From positions 55,120 to 119,119 of the forward strand of contig NZ_VFSD01000022.1 in assembly GCF_014332515.1 (NCBI RefSeq): a stretch of DNA of 64,000 nt. The letters are read 5' to 3'. The position numbers were made by a program, and so were the translations under genes. Numbering within the stretch: the stretch's first letter is position 1; each line of letters begins with the position of its first letter. Of this stretch, positions 34,942 through 44,110 are shown one piece after another. This DNA is from Pontibacter beigongshangensis. Lineage in GTDB: Bacteria > Bacteroidota > Bacteroidia > Cytophagales > Hymenobacteraceae. The notes beneath the pieces are model-generated. The model was not told the DNA's origin. It was given only the letters and a program-made list of their open reading frames with translations, and did not search any database.

Positions 34942-34970
34942 ATTATTTAAATGAAAAAGGCCCTCCGGAG
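34942..34970 (-). repeat. R1 intergenic repeat, copy 13, left part (interrupted)
   Basis: ATTATTTAAATGAAAAAGG followed by CCCTCCGGAG: the AT end and half of the core of a reverse-orientation R1. It is separated from its other part at 35175-35203 by a 204-bp element. Confidence 0.8.
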
Positions 34971-35174
34971 CTAATCTTGTAGGGAAAAGCAGGTTGCTGG
35001 TGCGAGCTTGCCGCTCGTACCAAATGTTCCTTACGGCTACAGCCTATGAGAATTGATCTAAAACAAGCTGCTTTGGCCCCTTCTGGAAAGGTAGTGGTAT
35101 GAAAGTACGAGTGGCAAGCTCGCACCAGCCCAAAATTCAGGAAACAGAAGCCTTATTTTTCCCTACAAGATGAG
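34971..35174. mobile_element. 204-bp MITE-like element inserted in R1 copy 13
   Basis: Terminal inverted repeats CTAATCTTGTAGGGAAAA (34971-34988) and its counterpart at 35156-35174 differ by one base. Flanks are the 8-bp direct repeats CTCCGGAG (34963-34970 and 35175-35182). Inside is a second inverted pair with GCGAGCTTGC cores at about 34998-35020 and 35105-35127. No coding frame is present, so it is nonautonomous. Removing the element and one CTCCGGAG restores a normal R1 copy. Confidence 0.75.
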
Positions 35175-35203
35175 CTCCGGAGGCACTTACTCTCTGCTGC
35201 TGC
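35175..35203 (-). repeat. R1 intergenic repeat, copy 13, right part
   Basis: CTCCGGAGG then an arm ending CTGCTGCTGCC. It begins 16 nt past the GH74 stop and is co-oriented with that gene. Confidence 0.8.
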
Positions 35204-35218
35204 CAGCACACTCTCTTC

Positions 35219-37678
35219 TTATTTTTTCATGATCCGGACGGTGCGGGTATGGTTCTTCTGTGTAAAGGTGAGCAGGTAAATACCGGGTGGCAGGGCTGCT
35301 CCGATCTCACAGGCCCCTGCACAGGATCCTGCCTCTACCAACTGACCGACCAAATTCACGATTTTGTAATTAAAAGCAAGGGAGGACTGCAGGTGCAGCT
35401 CCTGCGCAAATGGGTTTGGCCAGTATGCAATATTCAGGTCGGTTTCCAGGGAATCGGCCAATAGGGAAGTTGTGTGCTGTATATCGCCGTACACGATGCC
35501 TCTGCCGCTGGTGGCGAGGTAAACACGGCCGAAGATGCGCGGGTCGCCGGTGATGTCGTTTATTCCGCCAAACTGGTGCTGCGTATCGTTTAGCTGCAGC
35601 CAGGTGGCCCCGGCATCGTCGGAACGGAAAAAGCCAACGATGTTGTTCACCTTCCCCACTATAAACACGGCCGGATACGTACTGCCTGCTGCTGCTTTCC
35701 CGAAGCCCACTTTTGTCGCCTCCTGCACATTGCTCACTTTAGCAAAGCTGCCACCTGAGTTGGTGGAGCGGTAAAGCCCACTGACTGTGTTGGTGAGCCA
35801 GATATCGCCTTCCACACCCGGAGCCGGGTAAACCATGGAGGCCCAAAGCTGCCAGTCGGCTACGATAGGCAAGCCGCTGGTGCCTGCCGCAAAGTTCGCT
35901 CCTTTGTTCGTGCTCACCAGCACCTGCCCTGCCATGGCATCGTACGCGTACACTTTATTGGCATTTACACGGTCAGCAGCCACTTTCAGGTTGGCCTTGC
36001 CCGCCCCTGCCGGCACTGCCCAGGATGCGCTCCTGTTGGCCGACTGATACACAGAGGAAACGCCGGCAGGAGCCCAGACCATGGCTGCGCCATCGGCGGT
36101 AACGGCAATATTGCCACCTCCGGTTACGCCTGCCGGGTGGCTGGCAAAAGGAGCCCAGGAGGTACCACCATCGGTAGAGAAAGCGCCGAAATGAGCCTCG
36201 GACTGGAAATGAGTGCGCACCATAAAAGCAGGTAGGTTGGCAGCGAAGTCTATCCAGGTGTTGGTACCGTAGCGGGGTGCAAGCCGGCCGGCCACAGGCG
36301 ATTCATCCAGGTTATCGTGGCGGAAACCGTCTATATCGCCCAGGGCACTAAGCAGATGCGCTCCGGCAGGCGGACTAATGAGCTTCAGGGGCACTGTCTC
36401 TTCCAGGCCTTTGTTCTGAAACACCCAGTTTACAGGCTGCTGCTGATTTGCTCCTGCCAGGTTGGTGCTGTTGAAAACACCGTAGCCAGTCACGAACCAA
36501 CTTTTGTTGCTGTTGAAGGGATCTATGGCCAGGTCCGCGAGCCAGTGTGGGTTCGAAGCGGCTGCATAAGGTGCTGCGCTATGGTCGTAGGTGGCTGTTT
36601 CGAGCAGCGGACGCCAGGTAGTGCCGGCATCGGTGCTGCGATACACTTCATCGCGGGGCCACCACCTGTTCAGGGTCGACACCATGAGGGTGCCCGGTTG
36701 CTGCGGATCAAGTGCCAGTCCTGCAAAACCGCCCTGACCAGCCGGCAAGGCGAGGGTGGTCCAGTTGCCGGTGGCGGTGTTGAGTTTCCGGACAGCGCCT
36801 GCAGTAACCCCGTTTGGCCCGGGGCCATCGGCATAGGTGATGTACAGGGTGCCATCTGCTGCCAAAGCTGCCTGGTGAGGCATCAAATTGGTTATCTGGT
36901 TGGGCACGGCCGCCCAGGTGGCACCAGCATCGGTGCTACGGTAGAGGTTTTCTCCTCCCTTCCTTAAAACACCGACATAGATGGTTTGTGTGGCAGCCCC
37001 GGCTGTTCCGGAGCCTTTGTCGAACAACACGAAAGCAATGCCTCCGGCGGCCGGAGCCATGCTGCTAACCGGAAAACTTGTGACTTTAGCCCAGGTAACT
37101 CCGTAGTTGGTGCTCTTCCAGAGACCGTCGGTGGTGGTGCCCAGGAAGAGGGTACTGTTCCGGTTGGGGTCCACCTGCAGCCGCTCGCCAGTGGAGCGTC
37201 CGTCTTCGTTCCCGCCCAGTTTTATGGAGAGCGGGCTCCTGGTCCAGGTGTTTCCTCTGTCTGTAGAAGATAAAATAGCGGCAGTGCCAGCCCAGGATTG
37301 TGAGTAAAGGCCGGTAGCCAGATACAGCCTGTCCGGATCTACAGGGTCTGTAGCCAGGCTGAGCACACCGGTGTAGTTCTCTTCGGTGCGGTTCAGGTGG
37401 TCGAGTAACGGAACCCAGCTAGCAGTGGCGGCATTCCAGCGGTAGGCCCCACCAACATCGGTGCGGGCATAGAGCAGGTCTTTCTCTGTTTGGTTATAGA
37501 TGATGCCTGTCACAAAGCCACCGCCGTTTATCTGCACATTTCTCCAGTGGTAGGTTTCACTGGACTGGGCCCTGCCTTGAGCCATGCCCATACAGCAGCA
37601 TAGTACCAGCAGACGCAGGCTTTTCTGAAGTGATTTGGCGAGCCCTGGTTGCTTTGAAATAAATAGATTTATCTTCAT
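35219..37678 (-). CDS. GH74-family endo-xyloglucanase-like protein with T9SS domain
   Basis: The 819-residue protein has a signal peptide (about 20-38, ending GRAQ) and the double seven-bladed propeller of GH74. The first catalytic Asp is in YARTDVGGAYRW (D74) in the segment typical of the family, and the second is in the LGDIDGFRHDNL loop (about residues 447-455). Asp-box-like repeats (SSTDRGNTWTRS, STDAGATWAAV, STNSGGSFAKV) recur through the chain. The last 75 residues are a T9SS sorting domain (YWPNPFAQELHL; PPGIYLLTF). It likely cuts the xyloglucan backbone outside the cell. The family is normally about 700-750 residues plus accessory domains. The stop is followed at once by an R1 copy. 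Confidence 0.9.
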   Translation of the reverse strand: MKINLFISKQPGLAKSLQKSLRLLVLCCCMGMAQGRAQSSETYHWRNVQINGGGFVTGIIYNQTEKDLLYARTDVGGAYRWNAATASWVPLLDHLNRTEENYTGVLSLATDPVDPDRLYLATGLYSQSWAGTAAILSSTDRGNTWTRSPLSIKLGGNEDGRSTGERLQVDPNRNSTLFLGTTTDGLWKSTNYGVTWAKVTSFPVSSMAPAAGGIAFVLFDKGSGTAGAATQTIYVGVLRKGGENLYRSTDAGATWAAVPNQITNLMPHQAALAADGTLYITYADGPGPNGVTAGAVRKLNTATGNWTTLALPAGQGGFAGLALDPQQPGTLMVSTLNRWWPRDEVYRSTDAGTTWRPLLETATYDHSAAPYAAASNPHWLADLAIDPFNSNKSWFVTGYGVFNSTNLAGANQQQPVNWVFQNKGLEETVPLKLISPPAGAHLLSALGDIDGFRHDNLDESPVAGRLAPRYGTNTWIDFAANLPAFMVRTHFQSEAHFGAFSTDGGTSWAPFASHPAGVTGGGNIAVTADGAAMVWAPAGVSSVYQSANRSASWAVPAGAGKANLKVAADRVNANKVYAYDAMAGQVLVSTNKGANFAAGTSGLPIVADWQLWASMVYPAPGVEGDIWLTNTVSGLYRSTNSGGSFAKVSNVQEATKVGFGKAAAGSTYPAVFIVGKVNNIVGFFRSDDAGATWLQLNDTQHQFGGINDITGDPRIFGRVYLATSGRGIVYGDIQHTTSLLADSLETDLNIAYWPNPFAQELHLQSSLAFNYKIVNLVGQLVEAGSCAGACEIGAALPPGIYLLTFTQKNHTRTVRIMKK

Positions 37679-37746
37679 AGGATCTTCACCAAATTAGTAA
37701 TTAAAGACTATGGTTGCACAGTGTATTGCCGGAGGAGTTCAGAAGC

Positions 37747-37784
37747 AATTATTTGAATAAAAAAGGCCCTTCCGAGGCTTTTTC
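37747..37784 (-). repeat. R1 intergenic repeat, copy 14
   Basis: AATTATTTGAATAAAAAA, GGCCCTTCCGAGG. It lacks the CAG-rich arm. It lies about 200 nt from copy 15 in the same orientation. Confidence 0.8.
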
Positions 37785-37896
37785 AGGATACAGGACATAG
37801 GCATCACGTATCACGATACTCGTATCAGGTGGTACAACTCAAGGCACAAGACCTTTTAAAGAGTTAAGAGTTAAGAGTTTTCTGAGCTTGCGCTGG

Positions 37897-37932
37897 CAAT
37901 TCATTTCCAAATCTTCACATCTTCAATTAACC
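37897..37932 (+). repeat. R3 simple dispersed repeat
   Basis: CATTTCCAAATCTTCACAT followed by CTTCAATT, the same text as at 22416-22450; between two R1 copies. A GAGTTAAGAGTTAAGAG tandem repeat precedes it at 37860-37877. Confidence 0.55.
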
Positions 37933-37951
37933 ATTTAACGATCAGCAATTA

Positions 37952-38000
37952 AATTATTCTAATGATTTAGCCCCTCCAGAGGCATTTAATTGCTGCTGCC
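37952..38000 (-). repeat. R1 intergenic repeat, copy 15
   Basis: AATTATTCTAATGATT, CCCTCCAGAGGC, then CTGCTGCC. Co-oriented with the GH2 gene, 55 nt past its stop. Confidence 0.85.
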
Positions 38001-38054
38001 CCGGCTGCCAGGCGTCTGGGGTTATGAGCGCCCGCGGGAGGTGCGTCTGCATGC

Positions 38055-40523
38055 TTACCTGGTTATTTTTATCGTGACGCTGGCACTCTCCAGCCCCTCG
38101 GAGGTGACCGTGCATTTAACAGTTCCGGTTTCTTCCTGTGCCTGCAGGATGGCGAGGCAAAGGCCTTTAAAGGCTTTTCGCTTGTCGGCTTTAAAGGGTT
38201 CCATGCTGGTTTGAAGGCCGTTGTCTACGCCGGCGATGGTGGCTTTTCCGTCTACCTTAAACTGCACCAGGTTGTCGGCGCGGGGCACCAGGTTTCCGTC
38301 TTTGTCCTCAATCCTGACGGTTACAAAAGCCAGGTCTTTGCCATCTGCCTGTAAGTTTTCCCGGTCTACCTCGAGCACAATTTTAGCTGCTGCTCCGGCT
38401 GTTCTGATTTCTTTGGTCAGCACTTCTTCCTCGCCTTTTCTGGAAACGGCTCTTAAGGTTCCGGGCTGGTAGGGCACACGCCACATCACGTGCAGGTCGT
38501 CGTTCTGCTTCCTTTTAATACCCAGCGACTGGTCGTTCAGGAACAACTCCACCTCGTCGGCATTGTTGTAGTAAGCCCATACATCCACGGTTTTGCCGGG
38601 TTGCCAGTTCCAGTGCGGGAATATGTGCAGCACCGGTTCGCTGGTCCACTCGCTTTTGTACATGTAGTAAGTGTCTTTCGGGAAGCCGGCCAGGTCTACC
38701 ACCCCAAAGTAAGAGCTGCGGGCGGGCCAGCCGTATGGTGTGGGCTCTCCCAGATAATCGAAGCCGGTCCAGATATACATGCCGGAGAGGTAGTCGTGCT
38801 TCTTGATCAGTTTCCAGGTCTCTTCGTGGGTAGAGCCCCAGGGAGTGCTCACATTGTCGTAGGCCGAAACGGTGAGGTCCTTGTTACCGTCCGTAAAAGG
38901 CTCATCCCACTTATAGGGCCAGCGGCGGATGCTGTCGGAGGGCATATCGTAGCTGCCGCGGGTGGCGAGGGCGGAGGTGGTTTCGGTGGCGATAAATTTC
39001 TGGCCCGGAAAGCTCTGCGGAAACTTCTCGAAATCTTCGTGGTGGTAGTTAAAGCCCACCAGGTCCAGTTCACCAGATTTATAGATAGAGTTGTAGGGAT
39101 AAGGCTCGTTCAGGCCGGCCGTAATAGGCCGGGTGTTGTCGAGGCTTTTCACGATGCCCGCCAGTTCTGTGGCAATCGGTGTTCCTTCGGGGCCCCACTG
39201 CTCCGGAATCTCGTTGCCAATGCTCCAGACAATAATGCTCGGGTGGTTGCGGTCGCGCAGGATAAAATCCTGCAGGTCGCGTTTGTGCCACTCGTCCCAG
39301 CTGTGACTGTAATCGAACTTGCTTTTCTCCTTCTTCCACATGTCAAATACCTCATCCATCACCAGAATACCCATTTTATCGCAGAGATCGAGCAGTTCGG
39401 GCGCGGGTGGGTTGTGGGCCGTGCGGATGCTGTTGACGCCCATGCCCCGCAGTATTTCCAGCTGCCGCTCCAGCGCCCGTGTATTGATGGCGGCACCCAA
39501 GGCACCTAAATCGTGGTGGTTACAAACGCCCAGTATCTTCATGGGTTTGCCATTGAGCGAGAACCCTTTGGCCACATCGAAATTGAAGTAGCGGATGCCC
39601 AATGGCGTTTCGTAATTGTCCACGATCTTGCCCTCCTGCTCCACCAGCGTCACCACTTTGTAGAGGTAAGGCTCCTCCACCGACCATAGCGTTGGGTTAG
39701 AGACGGTCAGCTCCTGGGTCACCTCATTTTCGGATTGGGTTAATTGCACCTCATCCGATTTTACACGCATTACTTCTTTACCGGCTGCATCGTAAATAAT
39801 GTTGCTTAACGCAAACCGGCCGCTCTGGCCGGAGCGGTTATTTATTTTGATGCTGACAGCCACCGTGGCTGCCTGCTCGCTTACATGTGGCGTGGTAACG
39901 TAGGTGCCCCAATGCGCCACATGCACCGGGTTAAACTTGGTGAGCCACACATTGCGGTAAATGCCGGAGCCGGAGTACCAGCGGGAGTTGGGTTGCTGCG
40001 AGTTGTCTACCTTCACGGCAATGACGTTGGCAGTGTTGCCATATTGCAGGTGCGGCGTGAGGTCGTATCGGAAGGAGATGTAGCCGTTAGGCCGCTTGCC
40101 CAGGTGCTGCCCGTTAACCCAGACTTCGCTGTTCATGTACACCCCATCAAAATCGATGTAAAAAACCTTGCCTTTATCGTCTTCGGTCAGGGTAAAGGAT
40201 TTGCGGTACCAGCCAATGCCGCCGGGCAGGGCCCCTCCGCCTGTACCGGCCGGGTGACTCTCGCTGAAGCTGCCTTCTATGCTCCAATCGTGCGGCAGGT
40301 TCAGTTTGCGCCAGCCGGCATCGTTAAACTCCGGCTCCTGCGCCCCCTGCTGCTCGCCCAGGCTGAAGGTCCAGTCTTTGGTGAAGTCGGAGCGGGTACG
40401 GGCATTGGCTTCTGCCCCGCCCTCGGGCTTGGCAGATGTGCAGGAAAACATGCCAAGCAGCATGGCTACTGCCACAAACAAGGTTATGCGTTCGGGTGCT
40501 GGTAACAAGGTGGTTCTATGCAT
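38055..40523 (-). CDS. Glycoside hydrolase family 2 lipoprotein (beta-galactosidase-like, DUF4982)
   Basis: The 822-residue protein has a lipobox-like LGMFSC (C28). It carries the GH2 order: sugar-binding jelly roll (LPHDWSIEGSFSESHPAGTGGG, GVYMNSEVWVNGQHLGKRPNGY), immunoglobulin-like domain and TIM barrel with MGVNSIRTAHNPPAPE. The acid/base Glu is in WSIGNEIPEQW (E438) and the nucleophile Glu in FIATETTSALATRG (E514). A DUF4982 domain (HIFPHWNWQPGKTVDVWAYYNNADEVELFLN) and a C-terminal beta domain follow. It is likely a beta-galactosidase on galactosylated xyloglucan or on RG-I arabinogalactan side chains; the exact bond cannot be read. Confidence 0.9.
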   Translation of the reverse strand: MHRTTLLPAPERITLFVAVAMLLGMFSCTSAKPEGGAEANARTRSDFTKDWTFSLGEQQGAQEPEFNDAGWRKLNLPHDWSIEGSFSESHPAGTGGGALPGGIGWYRKSFTLTEDDKGKVFYIDFDGVYMNSEVWVNGQHLGKRPNGYISFRYDLTPHLQYGNTANVIAVKVDNSQQPNSRWYSGSGIYRNVWLTKFNPVHVAHWGTYVTTPHVSEQAATVAVSIKINNRSGQSGRFALSNIIYDAAGKEVMRVKSDEVQLTQSENEVTQELTVSNPTLWSVEEPYLYKVVTLVEQEGKIVDNYETPLGIRYFNFDVAKGFSLNGKPMKILGVCNHHDLGALGAAINTRALERQLEILRGMGVNSIRTAHNPPAPELLDLCDKMGILVMDEVFDMWKKEKSKFDYSHSWDEWHKRDLQDFILRDRNHPSIIVWSIGNEIPEQWGPEGTPIATELAGIVKSLDNTRPITAGLNEPYPYNSIYKSGELDLVGFNYHHEDFEKFPQSFPGQKFIATETTSALATRGSYDMPSDSIRRWPYKWDEPFTDGNKDLTVSAYDNVSTPWGSTHEETWKLIKKHDYLSGMYIWTGFDYLGEPTPYGWPARSSYFGVVDLAGFPKDTYYMYKSEWTSEPVLHIFPHWNWQPGKTVDVWAYYNNADEVELFLNDQSLGIKRKQNDDLHVMWRVPYQPGTLRAVSRKGEEEVLTKEIRTAGAAAKIVLEVDRENLQADGKDLAFVTVRIEDKDGNLVPRADNLVQFKVDGKATIAGVDNGLQTSMEPFKADKRKAFKGLCLAILQAQEETGTVKCTVTSEGLESASVTIKITR

Positions 40524-40596
40524 TTTTCTGGAAGATGCTACTAGATTGTAGATAATATAAAATAGATAAAAGTTAAAACTATTTGAAAATCATTTA

Positions 40597-40747
40597 GAGC
40601 ATGTTTAAATATTAGTGAAGACAGATGTTTACTACCCCTTAAAGCAATTTTTAGGTATGAAAAATGTAATTTTCCATATCAATTCAGGTTAAATAATTCA
40701 TATTAAGGGCTATTAATATTTCAGAAATTGAATATTTAAACATGCTC
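40597..40747. mobile_element. 151-bp MITE-like element with TTA duplication
   Basis: Perfect 17-bp terminal inverted repeats (GAGCATGTTTAAATATT at 40597-40613 and its complement at 40731-40747) are flanked by direct TTA (40594-40596 and 40748-40750). The interior is AT-rich and noncoding. The 3-bp TNA target is like that of IS5-group relatives; that assignment is inference. Confidence 0.65.
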
Positions 40748-40750
40748 TTA

Positions 40751-40882
40751 TTGTCTGAATCAGAATTTGCAGAATTTTAAAATTTTCAGAATGAAGAAAG
40801 AATACTGGCAGTGGAAAATTTCCGACAGACAATACTTACCATTCTGGCCAATCTAAAATTCTGCAAATTCTGATTCAGACAA
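40751..40882. repeat. R2 repeat as a perfect 29-bp inverted pair
   Basis: The sequence at 40751-40779 (starting TTGTCTGAATCAG) is the exact reverse complement of 40854-40882 (ending CTGATTCAGACAA), with 74 nt between. Together it can form a long hairpin. It abuts the MITE on one side and R1 copy 16 on the other. Confidence 0.75.
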
Positions 40883-40929
40883 ATTATTTGAATGAAAACA
40901 GCCTTCCAGACTTCTCTGCGGCGGCGGCC
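40882..40929 (-). repeat. R1 intergenic repeat, copy 16
   Basis: AATTATTTGAATGAAAACA, CCTTCCAGAC, then GCGGCGGC in the arm. Starts where R2 ends. 152 nt beyond the stop of the SusE-position lipoprotein gene and co-oriented. Confidence 0.75.
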
Positions 40930-40945
40930 ATTGCTTAACACTTAC

Positions 40946-40970
40946 GGTTGTCATGAGCGTAGTGGAAGGA
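40946..40970 (+). repeat. R4-type fragment (TTGTCATGAGCG...GGAAGGA)
   Basis: It resembles the widespread TGTCATCCTGAGCG-type dispersed sequence, like 15121 and 50708. The rest of spacer 40930-41080 has no gene. Confidence 0.4.
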
Positions 40971-41080
40971 ACTATTTCGGCTAAACTGGTACCTGATAGT
41001 TTCCCCGACAATCTCGGAATGACTTCAATTATTGAATTAATTACGAGCAAAGCAGAGTAGCTTTCAAAGCGATTCAAGCT

Positions 41081-42463
41081 CTACGGAATCACATAATGGA
41101 AAGCCAGCCATTCGTCCTTGCCGGCATCGTAGCTGGTGCCGAACCAGATGCCTTTGGTTTGGAAGTCGTCCGGGAAGGCTTTGACCACTTTCAGGGTATT
41201 GGTTGTCGGGTTCATCCAGCTGTCAGGGTTCTGCAGGAGCGTGTTGTTGCTGAGGGTAATTTCGTTCGTCTCCTCGTTTAGGGCAAAGGTGCCGGTGGTG
41301 GTAGTGCCTTTCTGGTGGCGGGTGTAGTTCTGGGTGCCGCCAAAACGGTCGAAGCGAATCCAGGAACTGGCTACGGCTGTTTCCCAGCTGGTGTTCCAGC
41401 CCCAGTCGCTGGAAGAAGCAGCTGATTCAGTCCAGCCTTTGCCGCCTACAATCCAGTCTACGGGGTTTCCGCTGGCATCGAGGTTCCATACCCGGCCGGA
41501 GGAGGCGCCGCCAGTGAGCATGTTAAGTAGTTGGCCCGGTGCAAATTCAGGATCAAAGCCTTCGTCGGGTCCGGTTTCTGCTGGTTCTTCGGGTACCCAG
41601 CTATCACTGTATTCTTTCGATACATAGTTATACACCAGTAGCGCAGGCCCTTCGCAGGAAGTTCGCAACACCGCAAGTTGCATGGCACTTTCAGTAAGCG
41701 ACAGCAGTTTTATGTTGCCCCAGGCTGCCACGCAGCCATCATTGCCGGAGTTGTGCAGTGGGGTGGCATCGGTCATGGTGAGGGTTTTGGAGTTCACATC
41801 CAGAAAGTAAGTGCCGCGCTCTGTGCCCCGGTTGGGTAGCATCTTATGTTCTACGGTCACAAAAGGCCCGTTTTTCAGGTTGAAGGTCATGGTACCATAA
41901 TCACCAGCCTCCATCAGCCAGGTGTTACCGGCATAATCGGGGTTCCAGTTCCAGCAGTCGCCGCCATCTTTCATACAGGCGCCTTCCCAGCCATTGTCGG
42001 TGCCATAAAAATAGAGTGGGCCATCAAAATACTTGGCCTCTATGTCCAGTATCCAGGTTTTTTCGCTGCCTACGCCACCTGAAAGGGCAGCCCAGAGCGG
42101 GTCATCCACGTAGTTCAAGTTATCCTGGGTTATCTGAATGGTTACCGGGTCCATCTCCACAATACCACCTGCCGTAGCGGCAGAGAACTTGATGACATAT
42201 TCGCCCTGAAAGGCAAACCGCACGGTATCGACTCTGCGGTCGGAGCGGCCGGTGCCGTAATCCCACATCGAGAGGGTGCCGGGCGTTTCGTTGATCAGGA
42301 TCACGGTATTGCCGCCTGGATCTATATTGCGGGGCTGCTCCACTCTGAATTTGATCTCTGATTTGTCGAGCATCCTGCCCAACTCGTAATTATCGTCCTG
42401 GCACGCTGTTAAAAAAAACAGGGGTGCCAGCAGTGTATACAACAGTATTTTTATCCGTTTCAT
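41081..42463 (-). CDS. Surface glycan-binding lipoprotein (SusE-position, PKD-like)
   Basis: A 460-residue lipoprotein (lipobox LFFLTAC, C21). The N-terminal part (NIDPGGNTVILINETPGTLSMWDYGTG, YVIKFSAATAGG) is PKD-like; the rest is beta-rich with repeated motifs (WNWNPDYAGNTW, WGWNTSWETAVASSW, TRHQKGTTTTGTFAL) typical of surface glycan-binding proteins. It follows susD by 35 nt, the usual SusE/SGBP position. It likely presents the oligosaccharide to SusC/SusD at the cell surface. The frame is open to 42505, overlapping susD, but the Met at 42461-42463 gives a proper lipoprotein signal and is used. Its ligand is unknown. Confidence 0.8.
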   Translation of the reverse strand: MKRIKILLYTLLAPLFFLTACQDDNYELGRMLDKSEIKFRVEQPRNIDPGGNTVILINETPGTLSMWDYGTGRSDRRVDTVRFAFQGEYVIKFSAATAGGIVEMDPVTIQITQDNLNYVDDPLWAALSGGVGSEKTWILDIEAKYFDGPLYFYGTDNGWEGACMKDGGDCWNWNPDYAGNTWLMEAGDYGTMTFNLKNGPFVTVEHKMLPNRGTERGTYFLDVNSKTLTMTDATPLHNSGNDGCVAAWGNIKLLSLTESAMQLAVLRTSCEGPALLVYNYVSKEYSDSWVPEEPAETGPDEGFDPEFAPGQLLNMLTGGASSGRVWNLDASGNPVDWIVGGKGWTESAASSSDWGWNTSWETAVASSWIRFDRFGGTQNYTRHQKGTTTTGTFALNEETNEITLSNNTLLQNPDSWMNPTTNTLKVVKAFPDDFQTKGIWFGTSYDAGKDEWLAFHYVIP

Positions 42464-42498
42464 CTGCTTATCTTTTTTGGGTTCTGGTTTGAACCTGG

Positions 42499-44091
42499 TT
42501 ACCAACCTATATTCTGTTTCAGCGTGTTGCTCGACAAGGTTACCTGGTTAGCAGGAATCTGTTGCAGGCCCTTTGTCTCGATGATCTTACTGGCGGCTAT
42601 GCTTTTGGTGACAGGTGCTCCGCCGTTTTCCAGCGTGGTAGTTTCTGCAATAATGCCTGCTGCGGTGTTTACGCCCTGGCGGAGTAGATCCCAATAGCGG
42701 ATGCCTTCAAATGCAAATTCCAGCCGTCGCTCTTCCATGAGGTTAGCCTGCGATACAGACAAGGCACTGAAATTACTGCCATAAGCCCGCTTTCTCACCG
42801 CGTCAAAATAAGTCTGGGCGCTGGGGCTTCCCAGCTCGGCAGCCATCAGCAGCACATCGGCGTAGCGTATGGCCACGTAATCCTGGTACTGGCCGATCAT
42901 GAAGTTGGCGCCACCTCGGTTTACCGCCAGGCTGTTCCCTTCCTCATCTACCATCGGGGCATACTTTTTCACATATAGGCCAGTGTACTCGCGCTGCTTG
43001 TTCTTATTTTTAAAGTCGATGTTCTCACCGGCGATGGAGATGATGGAAGCTACTTTGCGGCTGTCGTTGTCAGAGTAGGCGTTCCAGAGCTTCGGGTTAA
43101 CCGTGCCACCTCCCCAGCCATTGCCGTAAGGATAGCTGAACTGCTCCCGCATGCCAAACATCACCATCCAGTGGTTGCCATCGGTGTTGCCATCGTAGTT
43201 GCTGGTGAAGGAGTATTTAATGGCGAAAACGGTTTCTTTGTTGTCTTCTCCGGCATAGTTGTTTACAGAGGCAGCAGGCCACAGATGCGCAAAATCTTCT
43301 ACCAGCCCGAACCCGCCATTGCTGATCACATCTTCGAGGTAGTTCAATGCCTGGGCTTTGCTAACAACACCTACCAGATCGGGTTTTCCATAGTAGCCGG
43401 TGTAGTAGAGAAACACACGACCCACCAGCGCCTCAGCGGCCCACTTGGTTACTCTGCCACGTGTGGCAGGATTTTGTGCACCATAAGCGGTGGCAGGCAG
43501 GTTGTCAGCTGCAAATTTCAGGTCTTCGGCAATTACCTTATACACTTCATCGGGGTTAGCCTGTGGCAGGTTTTCGGCAGATGGTGCCGTTAGCAGTGGA
43601 ATATTTCCCCACAGCCGCACCATGTCGAAGTACAGGTAAGCACGCAGGAACCTGGCCTCCGACTCCACCACCTTTCTCTGGTCTGCATCATTCCCCCACT
43701 CTATCTGGTCGAGCTTGCTCAGCAGCATGTTGCAGCGGTAAATGGCACGGTAGTAATCACGCCAGTTTGCTTCGAACAGGTTCTGGTCAGAGGGCGAACG
43801 CAGCCTGTCGAACTCGTCGATGGCCTGGTAACCGAACCCGTCGGCGTTGCCGGTGCCTCCAAAGCAGTTATCAGAGAAAATCTCAGACGCTAACGGAAAA
43901 CTGATCCCATCAGACCAGACACGCTGCAGCCCATCGTAGCAGCCTACTAGGGCTCTGTCGGCATCGGCAGGCGTTCTGTAGAAATTGGCTTCCGTCAGGG
44001 TAGTAAGTGGTTCTGCGTCTATAAAATCGTCGCCACAAGCCCCCAGCGAGAGCAGGCCCAACGACAATGCAAGTATCTTTAGCTTTTTCAT
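42499..44091 (-). CDS. SusD/RagB-family nutrient-uptake outer-membrane lipoprotein
   Basis: The 530-residue protein has a lipobox LLSLGAC (C19), TPR-like helical SusD start (FYRTPADADRALVGCYDGLQ), SEARFLRAYLYFDMVRLWGNIPLL, and ends with ERRLEFAFEGIRYWDLLRQG, all standard for the family (500-600 aa). SusD forms a lid over the SusC transporter and captures oligosaccharides. It lies 19 nt after susC and before the SGBP gene. In the PUL context the likely ligand is a xyloglucan or pectin fragment. Confidence 0.95.
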   Translation of the reverse strand: MKKLKILALSLGLLSLGACGDDFIDAEPLTTLTEANFYRTPADADRALVGCYDGLQRVWSDGISFPLASEIFSDNCFGGTGNADGFGYQAIDEFDRLRSPSDQNLFEANWRDYYRAIYRCNMLLSKLDQIEWGNDADQRKVVESEARFLRAYLYFDMVRLWGNIPLLTAPSAENLPQANPDEVYKVIAEDLKFAADNLPATAYGAQNPATRGRVTKWAAEALVGRVFLYYTGYYGKPDLVGVVSKAQALNYLEDVISNGGFGLVEDFAHLWPAASVNNYAGEDNKETVFAIKYSFTSNYDGNTDGNHWMVMFGMREQFSYPYGNGWGGGTVNPKLWNAYSDNDSRKVASIISIAGENIDFKNKNKQREYTGLYVKKYAPMVDEEGNSLAVNRGGANFMIGQYQDYVAIRYADVLLMAAELGSPSAQTYFDAVRKRAYGSNFSALSVSQANLMEERRLEFAFEGIRYWDLLRQGVNTAAGIIAETTTLENGGAPVTKSIAASKIIETKGLQQIPANQVTLSSNTLKQNIGW

Positions 44092-44110
44092 TTTTCTTCT
44101 TGTCGATGTG

